DNA of 20,973 bases from a virus. The DNA is taken from the IMG/VR virus record IMGVR_UViG_3300029787_000409, positions 1-20,973 of that record; one strand, written 5' to 3'. The notes under the pieces were generated by a model. The model did not search any database and was not told the DNA's origin. It saw only the letters and a list, made by a program, of their open reading frames with translations. Position numbers and translations under genes: made by a program. Positions 1 to 8,269 of this stretch are shown piece after piece. Numbering within the stretch: the first letter of the stretch is position 1; each line of letters starts with the position of its first letter.

Positions 1-1818
1 ATCGTCAGACTCTCTATCTATTTTTGTAGGTCCACCAATAAGATCTCCAAACGTACCTATCTGTTCTACGTCACCAACAAATGTTGCTTCACCAACACCG
101 CCACCAAGTGCACCTCCAATGAACCTATTTGTTTTACCCCGTGTATTTAAAGTTAAAACATCATCAGCTAATTTCTTTACCTGACTTGTAGGTTTAAAAT
201 ACTTACCAGTTTTTGCAGCTCTCATAGCATCAACTGCAATTTTAGAACCTACTCTAAAACCTGCAGTAGCAGGTAAACCAATGTTGACTAATGCTTCTGT
301 TATCTGACCGGCTACAGTTGCTTCTGCTTTCTCATCTAGTGTTGTAAGATCATCAAAAAATGCCTCTACTCTAGCTGCTCTGTTTTGATCAACACCTAAA
401 TCTAATAGTGTTGCACCTAATGAAAAGAAACCTTTTGGTATTGCAAGAAGACCAGAACCTACACCGGCTAGTATAGATTCAATTGTACCTACTTTATTAT
501 TATCGTTTGATTCCGCTAATATTAGTCCACCATAGTTTTCTTGTAAATAATCTATTTCATCTTTGTTTTCGTTATTTTTTTCCCATTTCTGATATTTGTC
601 ATCTGGGAAAGTAAAGTCTACGTTTGTGCCTTTAGATGATAATATACTTGTTAAAGTATTACTTGTTACTAAATTTTTACCACTTATCTCTGCTGTTGCA
701 AGAACGTCAGCTGCAGAACTACCTGTTAAATCTTTTTGTATTTTTGCAGTAGCTGCTTTTTTGTATGCAAGATCGACTGCAGCAGCTGGATCATTTTTTT
801 TAATATCTTTTTCAATTTCACCTTTAAGAACTGCAGCATCAATTTGTCTTTTAAGATCAGTAGATTTATCTAATTGTCCAGATATTGCTTGTATAATTCT
901 GTTTTGTAAAGTACCAGATTTAATAGCTCCTTTAAGATCTGCTCCTTCTTCTTGTACAATTTTACTAGAATCTACTAATGATTTATAGATAGCGTCTTTA
1001 TTCATCTTATCTATACCCATTAATTTGTAGTATTTATCTTTTGTTTCTTGAATTCTAGCTTCGTTTATCTGTTGTTTTTCTGCGTCTGATGTTACAGTTG
1101 CGACTTCTCCTGTGCCAGTTCCAGATATATCCCCAACGTTTTTATCTTTTGGATTACCACGTTTTAATCCAGTGCCATCACCTTCCGGTACTTTGTCTTT
1201 TTTTGGACCAAACGGATCAAACCTTGTGCCTGGTACTAAGAAGTTTGCAAACCCTTTTGCTGTGTCTATAGCTAAAGGAACTCCTATTTCACCTGCGCTA
1301 TAAGCTAGACTAGGTGTTGAGGCTGCTAAAAGTTTATTTTCTCTTATAGCCATACCTAATTTATTAGGATCTTTTAAAGCTTGTAGAATACCTAATCTAC
1401 CTGTTGCATCTACTTTTGAACCATAAGGAACTAAAGCTCCTTTAGTTGTTCCTGTTCCACCCATGGGTATCATAGAACCTGAACTTCTAAATCTACCACT
1501 TGGTAACATTTTTTGTATAAACTGAGGTACTTTACTCATAAAACCTGTTGTAGCTGGTTCGAATGCTGTTGGTGTTTTTACACCAGACATAACATTTTTA
1601 AAAAAACCAGGTGCTTGAGATACTCCTCGTCCTAAAGCAGCTCTACCTGTATTAAGTAAAGCCAGCGCAGCTGTACCATAACCATATTGTGATCTACCAT
1701 CAGGTCCTTTTGGATATACAGGATCTCCTACAAGAGCAGGTTTACTTTTTATTCCATCCATGATCCCTTCTTTAATAGGACCACCGTATTTAAACATTGG
1801 TCTATTTAAAGGTCTCAT
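1..1818 (-). CDS. Large internal virion protein, N-terminal 606 aa (cut by the window edge)
   Basis: The frame is open from ATG at 1818 to base 1 without a stop, 606 codons, so the C-terminus lies outside. The N-terminus MRPLNRPMFKYGGPIKEGIM is familiar from long marine-phage proteins of unknown function. Visible parts: Gly/Ala-rich regions (about 47-66 and 105-130), a hydrophobic helix pair around 447-480 (SILAGVGSGLLAIPKGFFSLGATLL), a Lys-rich coiled-coil-like region (about 230-370), and an alpha/glycine region (567-590) with FVGDVEQIGTFGDLIGGP that I also know from these proteins. The ATGA overlap with the 68-residue gene shows coupled translation. The combination of hydrophobic helices and size suits an ejection-type protein; a lytic domain, if any, would be in the missing part. 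Confidence 0.75.
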   Translation of the reverse strand, partial: MRPLNRPMFKYGGPIKEGIMDGIKSKPALVGDPVYPKGPDGRSQYGYGTAALALLNTGRAALGRGVSQAPGFFKNVMSGVKTPTAFEPATTGFMSKVPQFIQKMLPSGRFRSSGSMIPMGGTGTTKGALVPYGSKVDATGRLGILQALKDPNKLGMAIRENKLLAASTPSLAYSAGEIGVPLAIDTAKGFANFLVPGTRFDPFGPKKDKVPEGDGTGLKRGNPKDKNVGDISGTGTGEVATVTSDAEKQQINEARIQETKDKYYKLMGIDKMNKDAIYKSLVDSSKIVQEEGADLKGAIKSGTLQNRIIQAISGQLDKSTDLKRQIDAAVLKGEIEKDIKKNDPAAAVDLAYKKAATAKIQKDLTGSSAADVLATAEISGKNLVTSNTLTSILSSKGTNVDFTFPDDKYQKWEKNNENKDEIDYLQENYGGLILAESNDNNKVGTIESILAGVGSGLLAIPKGFFSLGATLLDLGVDQNRAARVEAFFDDLTTLDEKAEATVAGQITEALVNIGLPATAGFRVGSKIAVDAMRAAKTGKYFKPTSQVKKLADDVLTLNTRGKTNRFIGGALGGGVGEATFVGDVEQIGTFGDLIGGPTKIDRESDD

Positions 1819-2021
1819 TTTTTCCTCTTCATTGCTTTACCAAAACCACGTTTGGCTATTCCACATCCTCTAACTCTACCACCATCTTTCATTCCCATTG
1901 CTTTCATACTTATGTCAGCTAATGAATGTAAAAGTGCAGTGCTTTCTAATGCTTTTCTACCAAGTCCTTTGTCAGGATCTAAAGGATTTAAAAATTTTAA
2001 AATTTTATTTTGTTTAGCCAT
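1815..2021 (-). CDS. Small basic virion protein with GGRVRGCGIAKRG motif, 68 aa
   Basis: The ATG at 2021 has AAAAGGAAC eight bases upstream and lies one base after the stop of the 265-residue gene. A start at 2063 would add 14 residues and overlap that gene by 41 bases, so I reject it. The product begins MAKQNKILKFLNPLDPDKG, then ALLHSLADISMKAMGM and ends DGGRVRGCGIAKRGFGKAMKRKK (last 23 residues; GG, one Cys, many Lys/Arg). I recall the RGCGIAKRG motif from many marine phage small proteins next to internal virion genes. A DNA-binding, membrane-active or assembly function is possible. Its TGA overlaps the next ATG (ATGA). Confidence 0.7.
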   Translation of the reverse strand: MAKQNKILKFLNPLDPDKGLGRKALESTALLHSLADISMKAMGMKDGGRVRGCGIAKRGFGKAMKRKK

Positions 2022-2022
2022 G

Positions 2023-2820
2023 TTAGTTCCTTTTAAATTGTCCAAACAATCCACCAATACCAAGAGCTGTACTTAAAGCTGTAGAGAATGGACTAGGAGT
2101 TGCAGGTGTTTGAAATTGGTTTCCAGCCACACCTCCAGCAAGACCTGTCAACCCTGTTCCATATGTAGATAATCTACCAAATGGTTCGTAGGCTGCAGTT
2201 TGTGCTGCTTGTGCTTGAGCATTTAATTGCGCTTGATTTAACCCTTGTCTAAATGCACCAAGTTGACCTAAGTTAGCTATATCTGCACCTTGACCTGCTC
2301 TTTGGAAATTAGATAATGCAAATTGATTTTGTAAACCTTGTGCTCTTCTTGCTGATGCATCTTGAAAACCTGATTGTAATAATTGTGCTGCAAGACCCGA
2401 TCTACCTGCTGTAGTGTCGGCCATGTATTGTCCCTCTAATGCACCTTGTCTACCACCACCAAAGTTACCAGACATAGCAGCTTGATCTGCAATACTTTGT
2501 AAACCACCTTGTCTTGATAAATCAAACTGTCTTAATGTTTCATCAATGACACCTGTTTGATATGGTGACATAAATGATGAGATAGATCCAACCCCGGTCC
2601 CTGCTCCAGGTCCCGTGAGTGCTTGTGCTTGTGTTAAAAATGGTTGATAAGAACCAAGACCTTGTGTTGCAAGATTAACTGCTTGTGTTTGTAAAGGATC
2701 TTCACCTGCAACAAATTGTTGACCTGTAAACGTACCTGTATTTATAGGTGTAGATGTTGCCGCCGTAAGTTGTTTGGCGTAATCTTTTGCAGTTTCTTGT
2801 AAATAATCTGGTAATGCCAT
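2023..2820 (-). CDS. Gln/Ala-rich internal virion protein, 265 aa
   Basis: Starts with ATG directly overlapping the preceding stop (2820). Residues about 1-25 form a helix (MALPDYLQETAKDYAKQL); then GEDPLQTQAVNLATQGLGSYQPFLTQAQAL (about 39-68); FMSPYQTGVIDETLRQFDLSRQGG (about 83-106) is a motif I know from the uvMED-type family (MxPYxxxVID); a long Gln/Ala/Gly-rich helical body follows (107-210); then a short hydrophobic Gly-rich tail (221-265) with GGLFGQFKRN. Such low-complexity helices are typical of internal virion proteins that leave with the DNA. The next gene starts one base after the TAA. No enzymatic motif is present. Confidence 0.65.
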   Translation of the reverse strand: MALPDYLQETAKDYAKQLTAATSTPINTGTFTGQQFVAGEDPLQTQAVNLATQGLGSYQPFLTQAQALTGPGAGTGVGSISSFMSPYQTGVIDETLRQFDLSRQGGLQSIADQAAMSGNFGGGRQGALEGQYMADTTAGRSGLAAQLLQSGFQDASARRAQGLQNQFALSNFQRAGQGADIANLGQLGAFRQGLNQAQLNAQAQAAQTAAYEPFGRLSTYGTGLTGLAGGVAGNQFQTPATPSPFSTALSTALGIGGLFGQFKRN

Positions 2821-4175
2821 TATTCTATTCTACTCTCCAACATTTGTGCTTGATCGAACATTGCTTGTGCAGGATTTTCTTCGCCCTGAGACTCTTCTGA
2901 TATAGTACCACCAGATTCTAAATTGTCCATCATATTTTGCATGGCCTCGGCGCCTTTGTCTATGTCGCCTCCACCTGCGTTTCTTACAGCGTCTGCTGTA
3001 AATACAAATTCATTCTTGCTAAGTCTAGCCGGCACATCGTCCGCTCTTTCCTCAGCTCCTAGTGGCACAAAACCACCTTCTCTATAATCTTTTTCCATAC
3101 CACCTAAGTCCATAATTCCACCGTCTGCTTTTCTTTGTCTTAATGCTTCATAAATCATATCTTCTTCAGAGCCAGTGCTTCTAAGACCACCTTGGTAGTC
3201 TTCATAACTTTTCATAAAATCATTTATATCATCACCACCCAGTCTTAATCTTTTAGCAATTTCCTCTAAAGGTCCTTCGTCTAAAGAACTAACAGAGTAA
3301 CTACCATCTACTTCTTTAGCAATACTGTATCCTTCATCAATTAACTCTTCCATAACCTTTACAGATTTTTTAGATTTAGGTGTAATAAATACATCCATAC
3401 CAACAGCTTGAGCTTGTAGCCCTGCATCTGTCATGACATCTTCGTCTCTAACACTAAGATTTATATCAGCATCATCAAATAAAGATTTAACTTTACCCAT
3501 ACCAGCTTTCATCATTTGACCTGCTTTTTGTACTACATTACCAAATCTGTATCCATCTCTAGGTATGTCAGCTAGTCCACCACCAGCAGCATAAAATCTA
3601 CTTTGTACAGCTGATTTAGGAGGCATAAAATATAATGCAGAGTTTGTTGGATCTCTATAGTATGCTTTAGCTTGGTTTCTAATATCAGCTACCATTGGCT
3701 GTATACCAGCAAAATCTATACCTTCATCAATTTCTTCTTCGTCACCACCCATTAAAAATGGTGCAGCAATTGCAGAACCAATACCAAGTCCACCTAATAA
3801 TCTTAGTGCACTAAAAGGTGAATCTTCTTCTTTTCCACCACCAACTCTAAATACATTTCCTATTTGACCTAAGAAACCTTCTCTACCTTTTAAACCTGAA
3901 AGAATACCACTTCCAAAACCAGCTCCTGGTATTCTAGATAATGCACCACCAAAAAGTTTACTACCTGAAGCAAAAGGACCTAGTCCTCCTGCAAAAGCAC
4001 CTAATCCGCCAATTAATGCAGCTTTACCTAACGGTGATTTAAAAACTTTCTTTGCAGTTTTTTTTGCTTTTCTTACAAGCTTACCTAGAAAATATCCTTG
4101 TCTAGGTTCGTCTAGTGACATGATACCTCCACCAGCTCTAAGTTGTCTTTCCATGTTCATTCTTGAAATTGCCAT
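2820..4175 (-). CDS. Glycine-rich internal virion/ejection protein, 451 aa
   Basis: A widespread marine-phage virion family; I recognise the C-terminal block EGGFVPLGAEERADDVPARL with SKNEFVFTADAVRNAGGGD and KGAEAMQNMMDNLE (about 367-420). Parts in order: a motif with AGGGIM and GYFLGKLVRKA (13-37), a basic and glycine-zipper segment (38-80, KKTAKKVFKSPLGKAALIGGLGAF), a small hydrophobic stretch (126-142), a second copy of the first motif (196-218, AAGGGLADIPRDGYRFGN), an acidic domain (240-320) and a third GGIMDLGG motif (352-359). The hydrophobic glycine-zipper next to a cationic stretch could insert into membranes during DNA entry. AAAGGT lies upstream of the ATG. The exact function is not known. 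Confidence 0.7.
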   Translation of the reverse strand: MAISRMNMERQLRAGGGIMSLDEPRQGYFLGKLVRKAKKTAKKVFKSPLGKAALIGGLGAFAGGLGPFASGSKLFGGALSRIPGAGFGSGILSGLKGREGFLGQIGNVFRVGGGKEEDSPFSALRLLGGLGIGSAIAAPFLMGGDEEEIDEGIDFAGIQPMVADIRNQAKAYYRDPTNSALYFMPPKSAVQSRFYAAGGGLADIPRDGYRFGNVVQKAGQMMKAGMGKVKSLFDDADINLSVRDEDVMTDAGLQAQAVGMDVFITPKSKKSVKVMEELIDEGYSIAKEVDGSYSVSSLDEGPLEEIAKRLRLGGDDINDFMKSYEDYQGGLRSTGSEEDMIYEALRQRKADGGIMDLGGMEKDYREGGFVPLGAEERADDVPARLSKNEFVFTADAVRNAGGGDIDKGAEAMQNMMDNLESGGTISEESQGEENPAQAMFDQAQMLESRIE

Positions 4176-4209
4176 AATCTTACCTTTTTATAGTCTTTTT
4201 CTCCTATAA

Positions 4210-5370
4210 TCAATCATATATATCTACTAGATCAGCTAGTCCACCATCCATATAATCAGTTCTTCCTCTACCAGTTCTATTACTTACAGGACCACCGGTT
4301 GTTGCATTAGCCCCAAATCCTTGTCCTGTATCAAAAGATTGCCTACCATCACTACCTAATCCATAGTTAGTTGGTCCATGTATACTAGGGTCATATTGTC
4401 TTGCTGATTCTGCTCTAGATAAAGCTGCTAATCTTTCAGCTTCTCTTTTTTCATTTGCTTCTTGAATTCTTCTATTTCTATCTCTTAGTTCAGTTTGTTT
4501 TCTATAGAACACTTGTTTTTTTCTTAATAGATTAGTTCTTTTATTTATTCTTTCTAATTCTTCTGGTGATAATTCCTCACTTTCAAACAACCCTGTTACA
4601 GGATTATATGTTGCTCCAGAAAACTTAGACCCTACTTTACCTTCTGGACTTAATACATCAGTCATTTTATCATATTCTTTACCCACTCTTTCTGCATAAT
4701 TACCTAGTGCAGATCGTGTAAATATTCCAAAAGGATCTCTACTCAATCCAGATTGATCTCCTCCAAATACTGTTGGGCCTGTATAACCCATATTTAATTT
4801 AATAAATTCTTGATCAGCTTTAGGTAATGAATCAAATCTATCCATTTTATTCATTAAAAAATTAACAGGACCAAGTCCTGCAAGTGTCTCTCCTAAACTT
4901 CCTATACCCTCGTTAACCCTTCCAAGTTGTTGTTGAGCTATACCTGCTCCAGTTAATTCTAAAGGAATATCAGTTCCTGATGCAATATACTCACCCAAAT
5001 CTGCAGCCGATAAGTCTTGTTCTCTATAGCTTGGCATGTTCATAAAAGTTTGATCAACTTTACTTTGATATAGATTATCTACATTAGGTGTATCTTGATT
5101 TTTAAAATATTGATCAGATGTAAGGTTATAAAAATTTTCTTGATTTAATAGTGGACTTGTAGGTCCTAACGGACCTGTTTCAAATATACCCCCACCTCCT
5201 ACATATGGTTTTATAAAAGGTTGTTTAAGTGATGTTATACCTAAAGCCTCACTTGTTGGAGATGAAGTTTGATTTGTTTGAAATTGAAAAGGACTTGATA
5301 GGTATTGATTAAAAGGTACAAAATTAAAACCTTGGTCTCTTACTGCTTGATCTACTGGTTGTAATATCAT
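4210..5370 (-). CDS. Unknown virion protein with C-terminal coiled coil, 386 aa
   Basis: Not recognised by name. The N-terminal 140 residues are Gln/Pro/Phe-rich (e.g. NQYLSSPFQFQTNQ) with a GGGGIFETG turn. Residues about 140-240 are helical (IAQQQLGRVNEGIGSLGETL), and residues about 268-325 form a long charged helix (EELERINKRTNLLRKKQ, then RNRRIQEANEKREAERLAA) that predicts a coiled coil. It ends YMDGGLADLVDIYD, where GGLADxxD is a motif shared with the next two proteins. It starts by ATGA overlap with the 57-residue gene. Position after the tail genes and before other glycine-rich proteins suggests an internal or ejected virion protein; this is inference. Confidence 0.6.
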   Translation of the reverse strand: MILQPVDQAVRDQGFNFVPFNQYLSSPFQFQTNQTSSPTSEALGITSLKQPFIKPYVGGGGIFETGPLGPTSPLLNQENFYNLTSDQYFKNQDTPNVDNLYQSKVDQTFMNMPSYREQDLSAADLGEYIASGTDIPLELTGAGIAQQQLGRVNEGIGSLGETLAGLGPVNFLMNKMDRFDSLPKADQEFIKLNMGYTGPTVFGGDQSGLSRDPFGIFTRSALGNYAERVGKEYDKMTDVLSPEGKVGSKFSGATYNPVTGLFESEELSPEELERINKRTNLLRKKQVFYRKQTELRDRNRRIQEANEKREAERLAALSRAESARQYDPSIHGPTNYGLGSDGRQSFDTGQGFGANATTGGPVSNRTGRGRTDYMDGGLADLVDIYD

Positions 5371-5540
5371 TTTTTTGTTTCTCCAAAAATATCTAAACTA
5401 GGCATTATGACATTTACATCTTGAGCCATGTCTTTTTCCTTATAACCTTTAGCTTCCCAGTCTTTTCTTTCCTTAAAAAGCTCTCCTGTTTCTTTGTGTC
5501 TATAAGTTGTTTCTACTTTTGCTGGTTTTATTACTTGCAT
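5367..5540 (-). CDS. Small basic protein, 57 aa
   Basis: A 57-codon frame starts at the TAATG overlap of the previous gene and ends in an ATGA overlap with the 386-residue gene. The product begins MQVIKPAKVETTYRHKETG and continues LFKERKDWEAKGYKEKD, then DVNVIMPSLDIFGETKK. Lys and Glu dominate, suggesting a charged helix. Both ends show tight coupling, so I consider it real although short. No family recognised; it could be a virion assembly helper. Confidence 0.65.
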   Translation of the reverse strand: MQVIKPAKVETTYRHKETGELFKERKDWEAKGYKEKDMAQDVNVIMPSLDIFGETKK

Positions 5541-5881
5541 TATGTTACCACTTCTCTAGGCTGTATTTCTAATATTGAAGCTATGACGTGCAGCTCGTTT
5601 GCGTCAGAAGCTTGTACTTTTAATATTTCGCTTTCCTCTACTACAAGAGGTTGAGTTAAAAGTTCTGTTGTTGTATTTGTGTCCACCGCTTTTGTTTTAA
5701 ATAAACTAAATATATTTGCACTAGCATCAACTAAAGTAACTGTTATATTACAACTAGATCCAGCATCATTTGAAACTAATAGTGATTTTACCACAGAAGT
5801 TCTTGCAGATGGAACGGTATATAAAGTAGTTAAGTCAGTTGTTGTTAAATCTACTTTTTTATTTATAAAACTATTTGCCAT
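5540..5881 (-). CDS. Small beta-rich virion protein, 113 aa
   Basis: After MANSFINKKVDLTTTDLTTLYTVPSARTSVVKSLLV the sequence has NITVTLVDAS, FKTKAVDTNTTTELL, PLVVEESEILKVQASDANELHVIASILEI. This is a plain beta-sandwich pattern and a family I recall from marine-phage structural regions, where the TLYTVP and VKSLLVSN strands are conserved. It resembles in size and fold the 104- and 89-residue proteins at the right end, so the three may be related. ATG overlaps the preceding stop and its own stop overlaps the next ATG. Likely a small virion component; no catalytic residue is seen. Confidence 0.65.
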   Translation of the reverse strand: MANSFINKKVDLTTTDLTTLYTVPSARTSVVKSLLVSNDAGSSCNITVTLVDASANIFSLFKTKAVDTNTTTELLTQPLVVEESEILKVQASDANELHVIASILEIQPREVVT

Positions 5882-6045
5882 TAATTTAAAAAGAAGTTTT
5901 GAGCTTCTACCTCATCCTTTAGATCTTGTTGGTATGTAGTATTTAATTTTTGAACTATACCATCCAAATCTCTAGTCTGTGCCTCAGCCACAGTATAGTC
6001 ATATTCTTGTGAGGGTCTAGTTATTACTTGTGTAATTTTTGCCAT
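5881..6045 (-). CDS. Small unknown protein, 54 aa
   Basis: A 54-codon frame starts with ATG overlapping the stop of the 728-aa gene by one base (TAATG) and ends in TAA, which in turn overlaps the next ATG in the same way. The product begins MAKITQVITRPSQEYDYTV and has a charged helical middle (AEAQTRDLDGIVQKLNTTYQ) and an acidic end. Length, coupling on both sides and codon use like the neighbours make it a real gene. It resembles the small proteins that sit after gp10-type genes in marine phages; a structural or chaperone role is possible but not shown. Confidence 0.7.
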   Translation of the reverse strand: MAKITQVITRPSQEYDYTVAEAQTRDLDGIVQKLNTTYQQDLKDEVEAQNFFLN

Positions 6046-8231
6046 TATCTTCTTCCATCAGGTTGTATATCTAATCTAAAAGTTCCTAACTTCCAACTCT
6101 GGTCAACAGCTGTGTTTTCTATTTTTACCGCAATTGCTCTAGCTCTAGCTCTTGTATCGACTTTAGTTGTAGACGACGTAATATCAAAAGGTCCAAGTGG
6201 TGAGCTTGCTTGTGTACCATTAGGGTAGTTTTTTAATTGTAGTGTAACTCTTGTTGTTCCTGTCTGTGATACAAAGTCAGGGATAAATCTTCTAATCTTC
6301 ATTAAAAATTCACCATCTCCTCTAAGATCTGGCATACCAGTTGCTTGACCAGTCGCAGCTCTTCTTTGTGTAATATCAAAATCACCCGAAGCTATGTTTG
6401 AAGTAATAGCAGTAATCGTACCATTTTTATTTTGATCAGTCCCTGTTTCGTGTTCATAATAACTTGTTCTACCTTCTGTGTTGCCTACAACATCAAAAGA
6501 CGTATCTGTAGCTGCATCGTATTCTAAGGCATGTGGTTTACCAAAGACGGCAGAATCACGCCACATAGTTCTTGCAAGTGATCCAATAGTCCATACCGGT
6601 CTTTGTGTTGATGAATCAAAATAATTAAATGTTACTTGTTTATTAACTACGTCTGATGTCGCTGATGGGTAGAACCAAATAACTTCACCAAACAAATTAT
6701 TTAAACCTGCTGACACCATTTGATTACCAGAATCTAAATTAATATCATCATATACGTGGTCTTCTACAAGACAGGGTAATGATTCTAGTTTACCTGCATA
6801 TCTAAAAAAACCATTTTCCGACATCCAATATGTAGCACCATCAACTTCAACACATGCGTTCTGTCCAACAAGTCCACAATGTGTTCCAACTTGTGCAAAG
6901 GCAAATGTAAATGGTTGACCAACAAAACGTTGAGTGAACAATGCAGTATCAGTCCAAACATAAATTGCATCTCTACCTCTAAGTGCTCCCATGATCCGTG
7001 ATCCGTCAGCCAGTCTTTGTGTACCAGCTGTATTGGTTGCTGTCGGTGTATAAGAATTAATATTTTCTTGATCAGAGAATCTAATAAACATATCATCTTG
7101 TGTAGATGTATCTCCAATAGTTGTTTCGGTGCCAAAAAATACTAAGTGACGATCCGGTGTAGATACAATCATATGTCTTGATGCTGTCGGTGCACCAGAT
7201 ATAATTGTAGCTCGTGTTTCAGTTGCATTCGCTAAACTAGAGTCCCATTCAAAACAAGCACCATCGTGAATCAAACAAATAGCTTTGTTACCAAAATTAT
7301 CTAGTGACCACATACCTGGATCTAAAGCAAGGCCTTCTTGAGTTTGTTCATTCCATGCGCTGTAATCTGTACCATTAGTAACAGTCACTCCATCACTATG
7401 AGATGCAGCAGTGGTTCCTCGAGTTCCTCGTGTAACACCGGTTAAGGTATTACCACTAATTCCTGTGTACTGAATCATTTCTGTTCCAATTAACACAAAG
7501 CTAGTTCCCGTAGATGGAAACTGTACAGCACTTGTTAAAACTATGGTTGTTGCGCTAGCATTTATCGCTCCGTTTAAAGTAGTGGTAACAGCACCTGTAT
7601 CTTCACCACCATATGAGCCTAAACCCCAGCCATAACCTTTTTCTTGAACGGCTGTACCTACAGGATAATAATGTTGTACTCTTATACCACCTGAAGTAGT
7701 TGCCCCGGACCCTGATTCATTGGACGGCATTGTAACAGTAAGAGTAGTTGATGTTGGTACAGAGGTTATCATAAATTTTTTGTTATCAAAATCAGACGCT
7801 CCAAAGTTAGATCCTGTTATAGTTGTAAAATTATCTAATAAAATAATGTCTTGTGGAGACATATTATGTGCAGTTGAAAAAGTTATTGTAACAACAGCTG
7901 ATCCGTTAGTCGTACTAAATGCATTTGTAAGCGTTGTTGTAGTTTTAATAGGATGAATGTCGTAAAATACATCTCCAGAAAATGCATACAATATTCTGTT
8001 AGTTCCAATAATAGCGTATCTTCTTCCGGCAGTATTTAAAAAATGATGAAGACCTCTACCTGCACCGGTTAGTTCGTTAGAACCCGAACCCCCTAACTGG
8101 TTCCAACCCCCTATTTTTTCAGGTATACCATATCTAAATCTTACATTATCACAGTCAATCCACTGATTCTCTGCTGCTGTGGCTGTTATTTGTTTATTAA
8201 TACCTGGCTGAAATCCTATTTTCTGTAACAT
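6045..8231 (-). CDS. Tail protein, P22 gp10-like (tail hub/stabilisation), 728 aa
   Basis: In P22, gp10 sits between gp4 and the tail needle and stabilises packaged DNA. The N-terminal GFQPGINKQITATAAENQW then CDNVRFRYGIPEKIGGW (about 6-43) is the signature I know from marine-phage proteins of this type, followed by GRGLHHF and RYAIIGTNRILYAF. Residues about 110-183 form an FCCH-like beta insert (GSAVVTITF, DNF, DFDN, TTLTVTM). Residues about 222-285 form the TTIVLTSAVQFP ... GTEMIQYTGI ... TLTGVTRGTRGTTAASH insert common in phage structural proteins. The body is a beta-propeller-like repeat with Trp, then a C-terminal beta domain. No clear SD is seen ahead of the ATG. It overlaps the next small gene by one base (TAATG). 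Confidence 0.7.
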   Translation of the reverse strand: MLQKIGFQPGINKQITATAAENQWIDCDNVRFRYGIPEKIGGWNQLGGSGSNELTGAGRGLHHFLNTAGRRYAIIGTNRILYAFSGDVFYDIHPIKTTTTLTNAFSTTNGSAVVTITFSTAHNMSPQDIILLDNFTTITGSNFGASDFDNKKFMITSVPTSTTLTVTMPSNESGSGATTSGGIRVQHYYPVGTAVQEKGYGWGLGSYGGEDTGAVTTTLNGAINASATTIVLTSAVQFPSTGTSFVLIGTEMIQYTGISGNTLTGVTRGTRGTTAASHSDGVTVTNGTDYSAWNEQTQEGLALDPGMWSLDNFGNKAICLIHDGACFEWDSSLANATETRATIISGAPTASRHMIVSTPDRHLVFFGTETTIGDTSTQDDMFIRFSDQENINSYTPTATNTAGTQRLADGSRIMGALRGRDAIYVWTDTALFTQRFVGQPFTFAFAQVGTHCGLVGQNACVEVDGATYWMSENGFFRYAGKLESLPCLVEDHVYDDINLDSGNQMVSAGLNNLFGEVIWFYPSATSDVVNKQVTFNYFDSSTQRPVWTIGSLARTMWRDSAVFGKPHALEYDAATDTSFDVVGNTEGRTSYYEHETGTDQNKNGTITAITSNIASGDFDITQRRAATGQATGMPDLRGDGEFLMKIRRFIPDFVSQTGTTRVTLQLKNYPNGTQASSPLGPFDITSSTTKVDTRARARAIAVKIENTAVDQSWKLGTFRLDIQPDGRR

Positions 8232-8269
8232 AATTTAGCACTATACAGAGTTTTAAGTCAAATTCCACC

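Noticed and set aside
596-988. A 130-codon frame on the plus strand
   Set aside because: It lies antisense inside the long open minus-strand frame, has no SD, and its product is a hydrophobic shadow of Lys/Ala-rich coding sequence.
1815-2063. Start of the small basic protein at 2063
   Set aside because: It would overlap the 265-residue gene by 41 bases without an SD, whereas the ATG at 2021 has AAAAGGAAC properly spaced and follows the upstream stop by one base.
6785-7135. A 116-codon minus-strand frame inside the 728-residue gene
   Set aside because: It is a +1 frame shadow with His/Leu-rich composition and no start signal; the main frame encodes recognisable tail-protein blocks.
8240-8261. 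TTGACT and TATAGT on the minus strand before the 728-residue gene
   Set aside because: The two hexamers are only 10 bases apart, too close for a sigma-70 promoter, and no second -35 is found at the proper distance.
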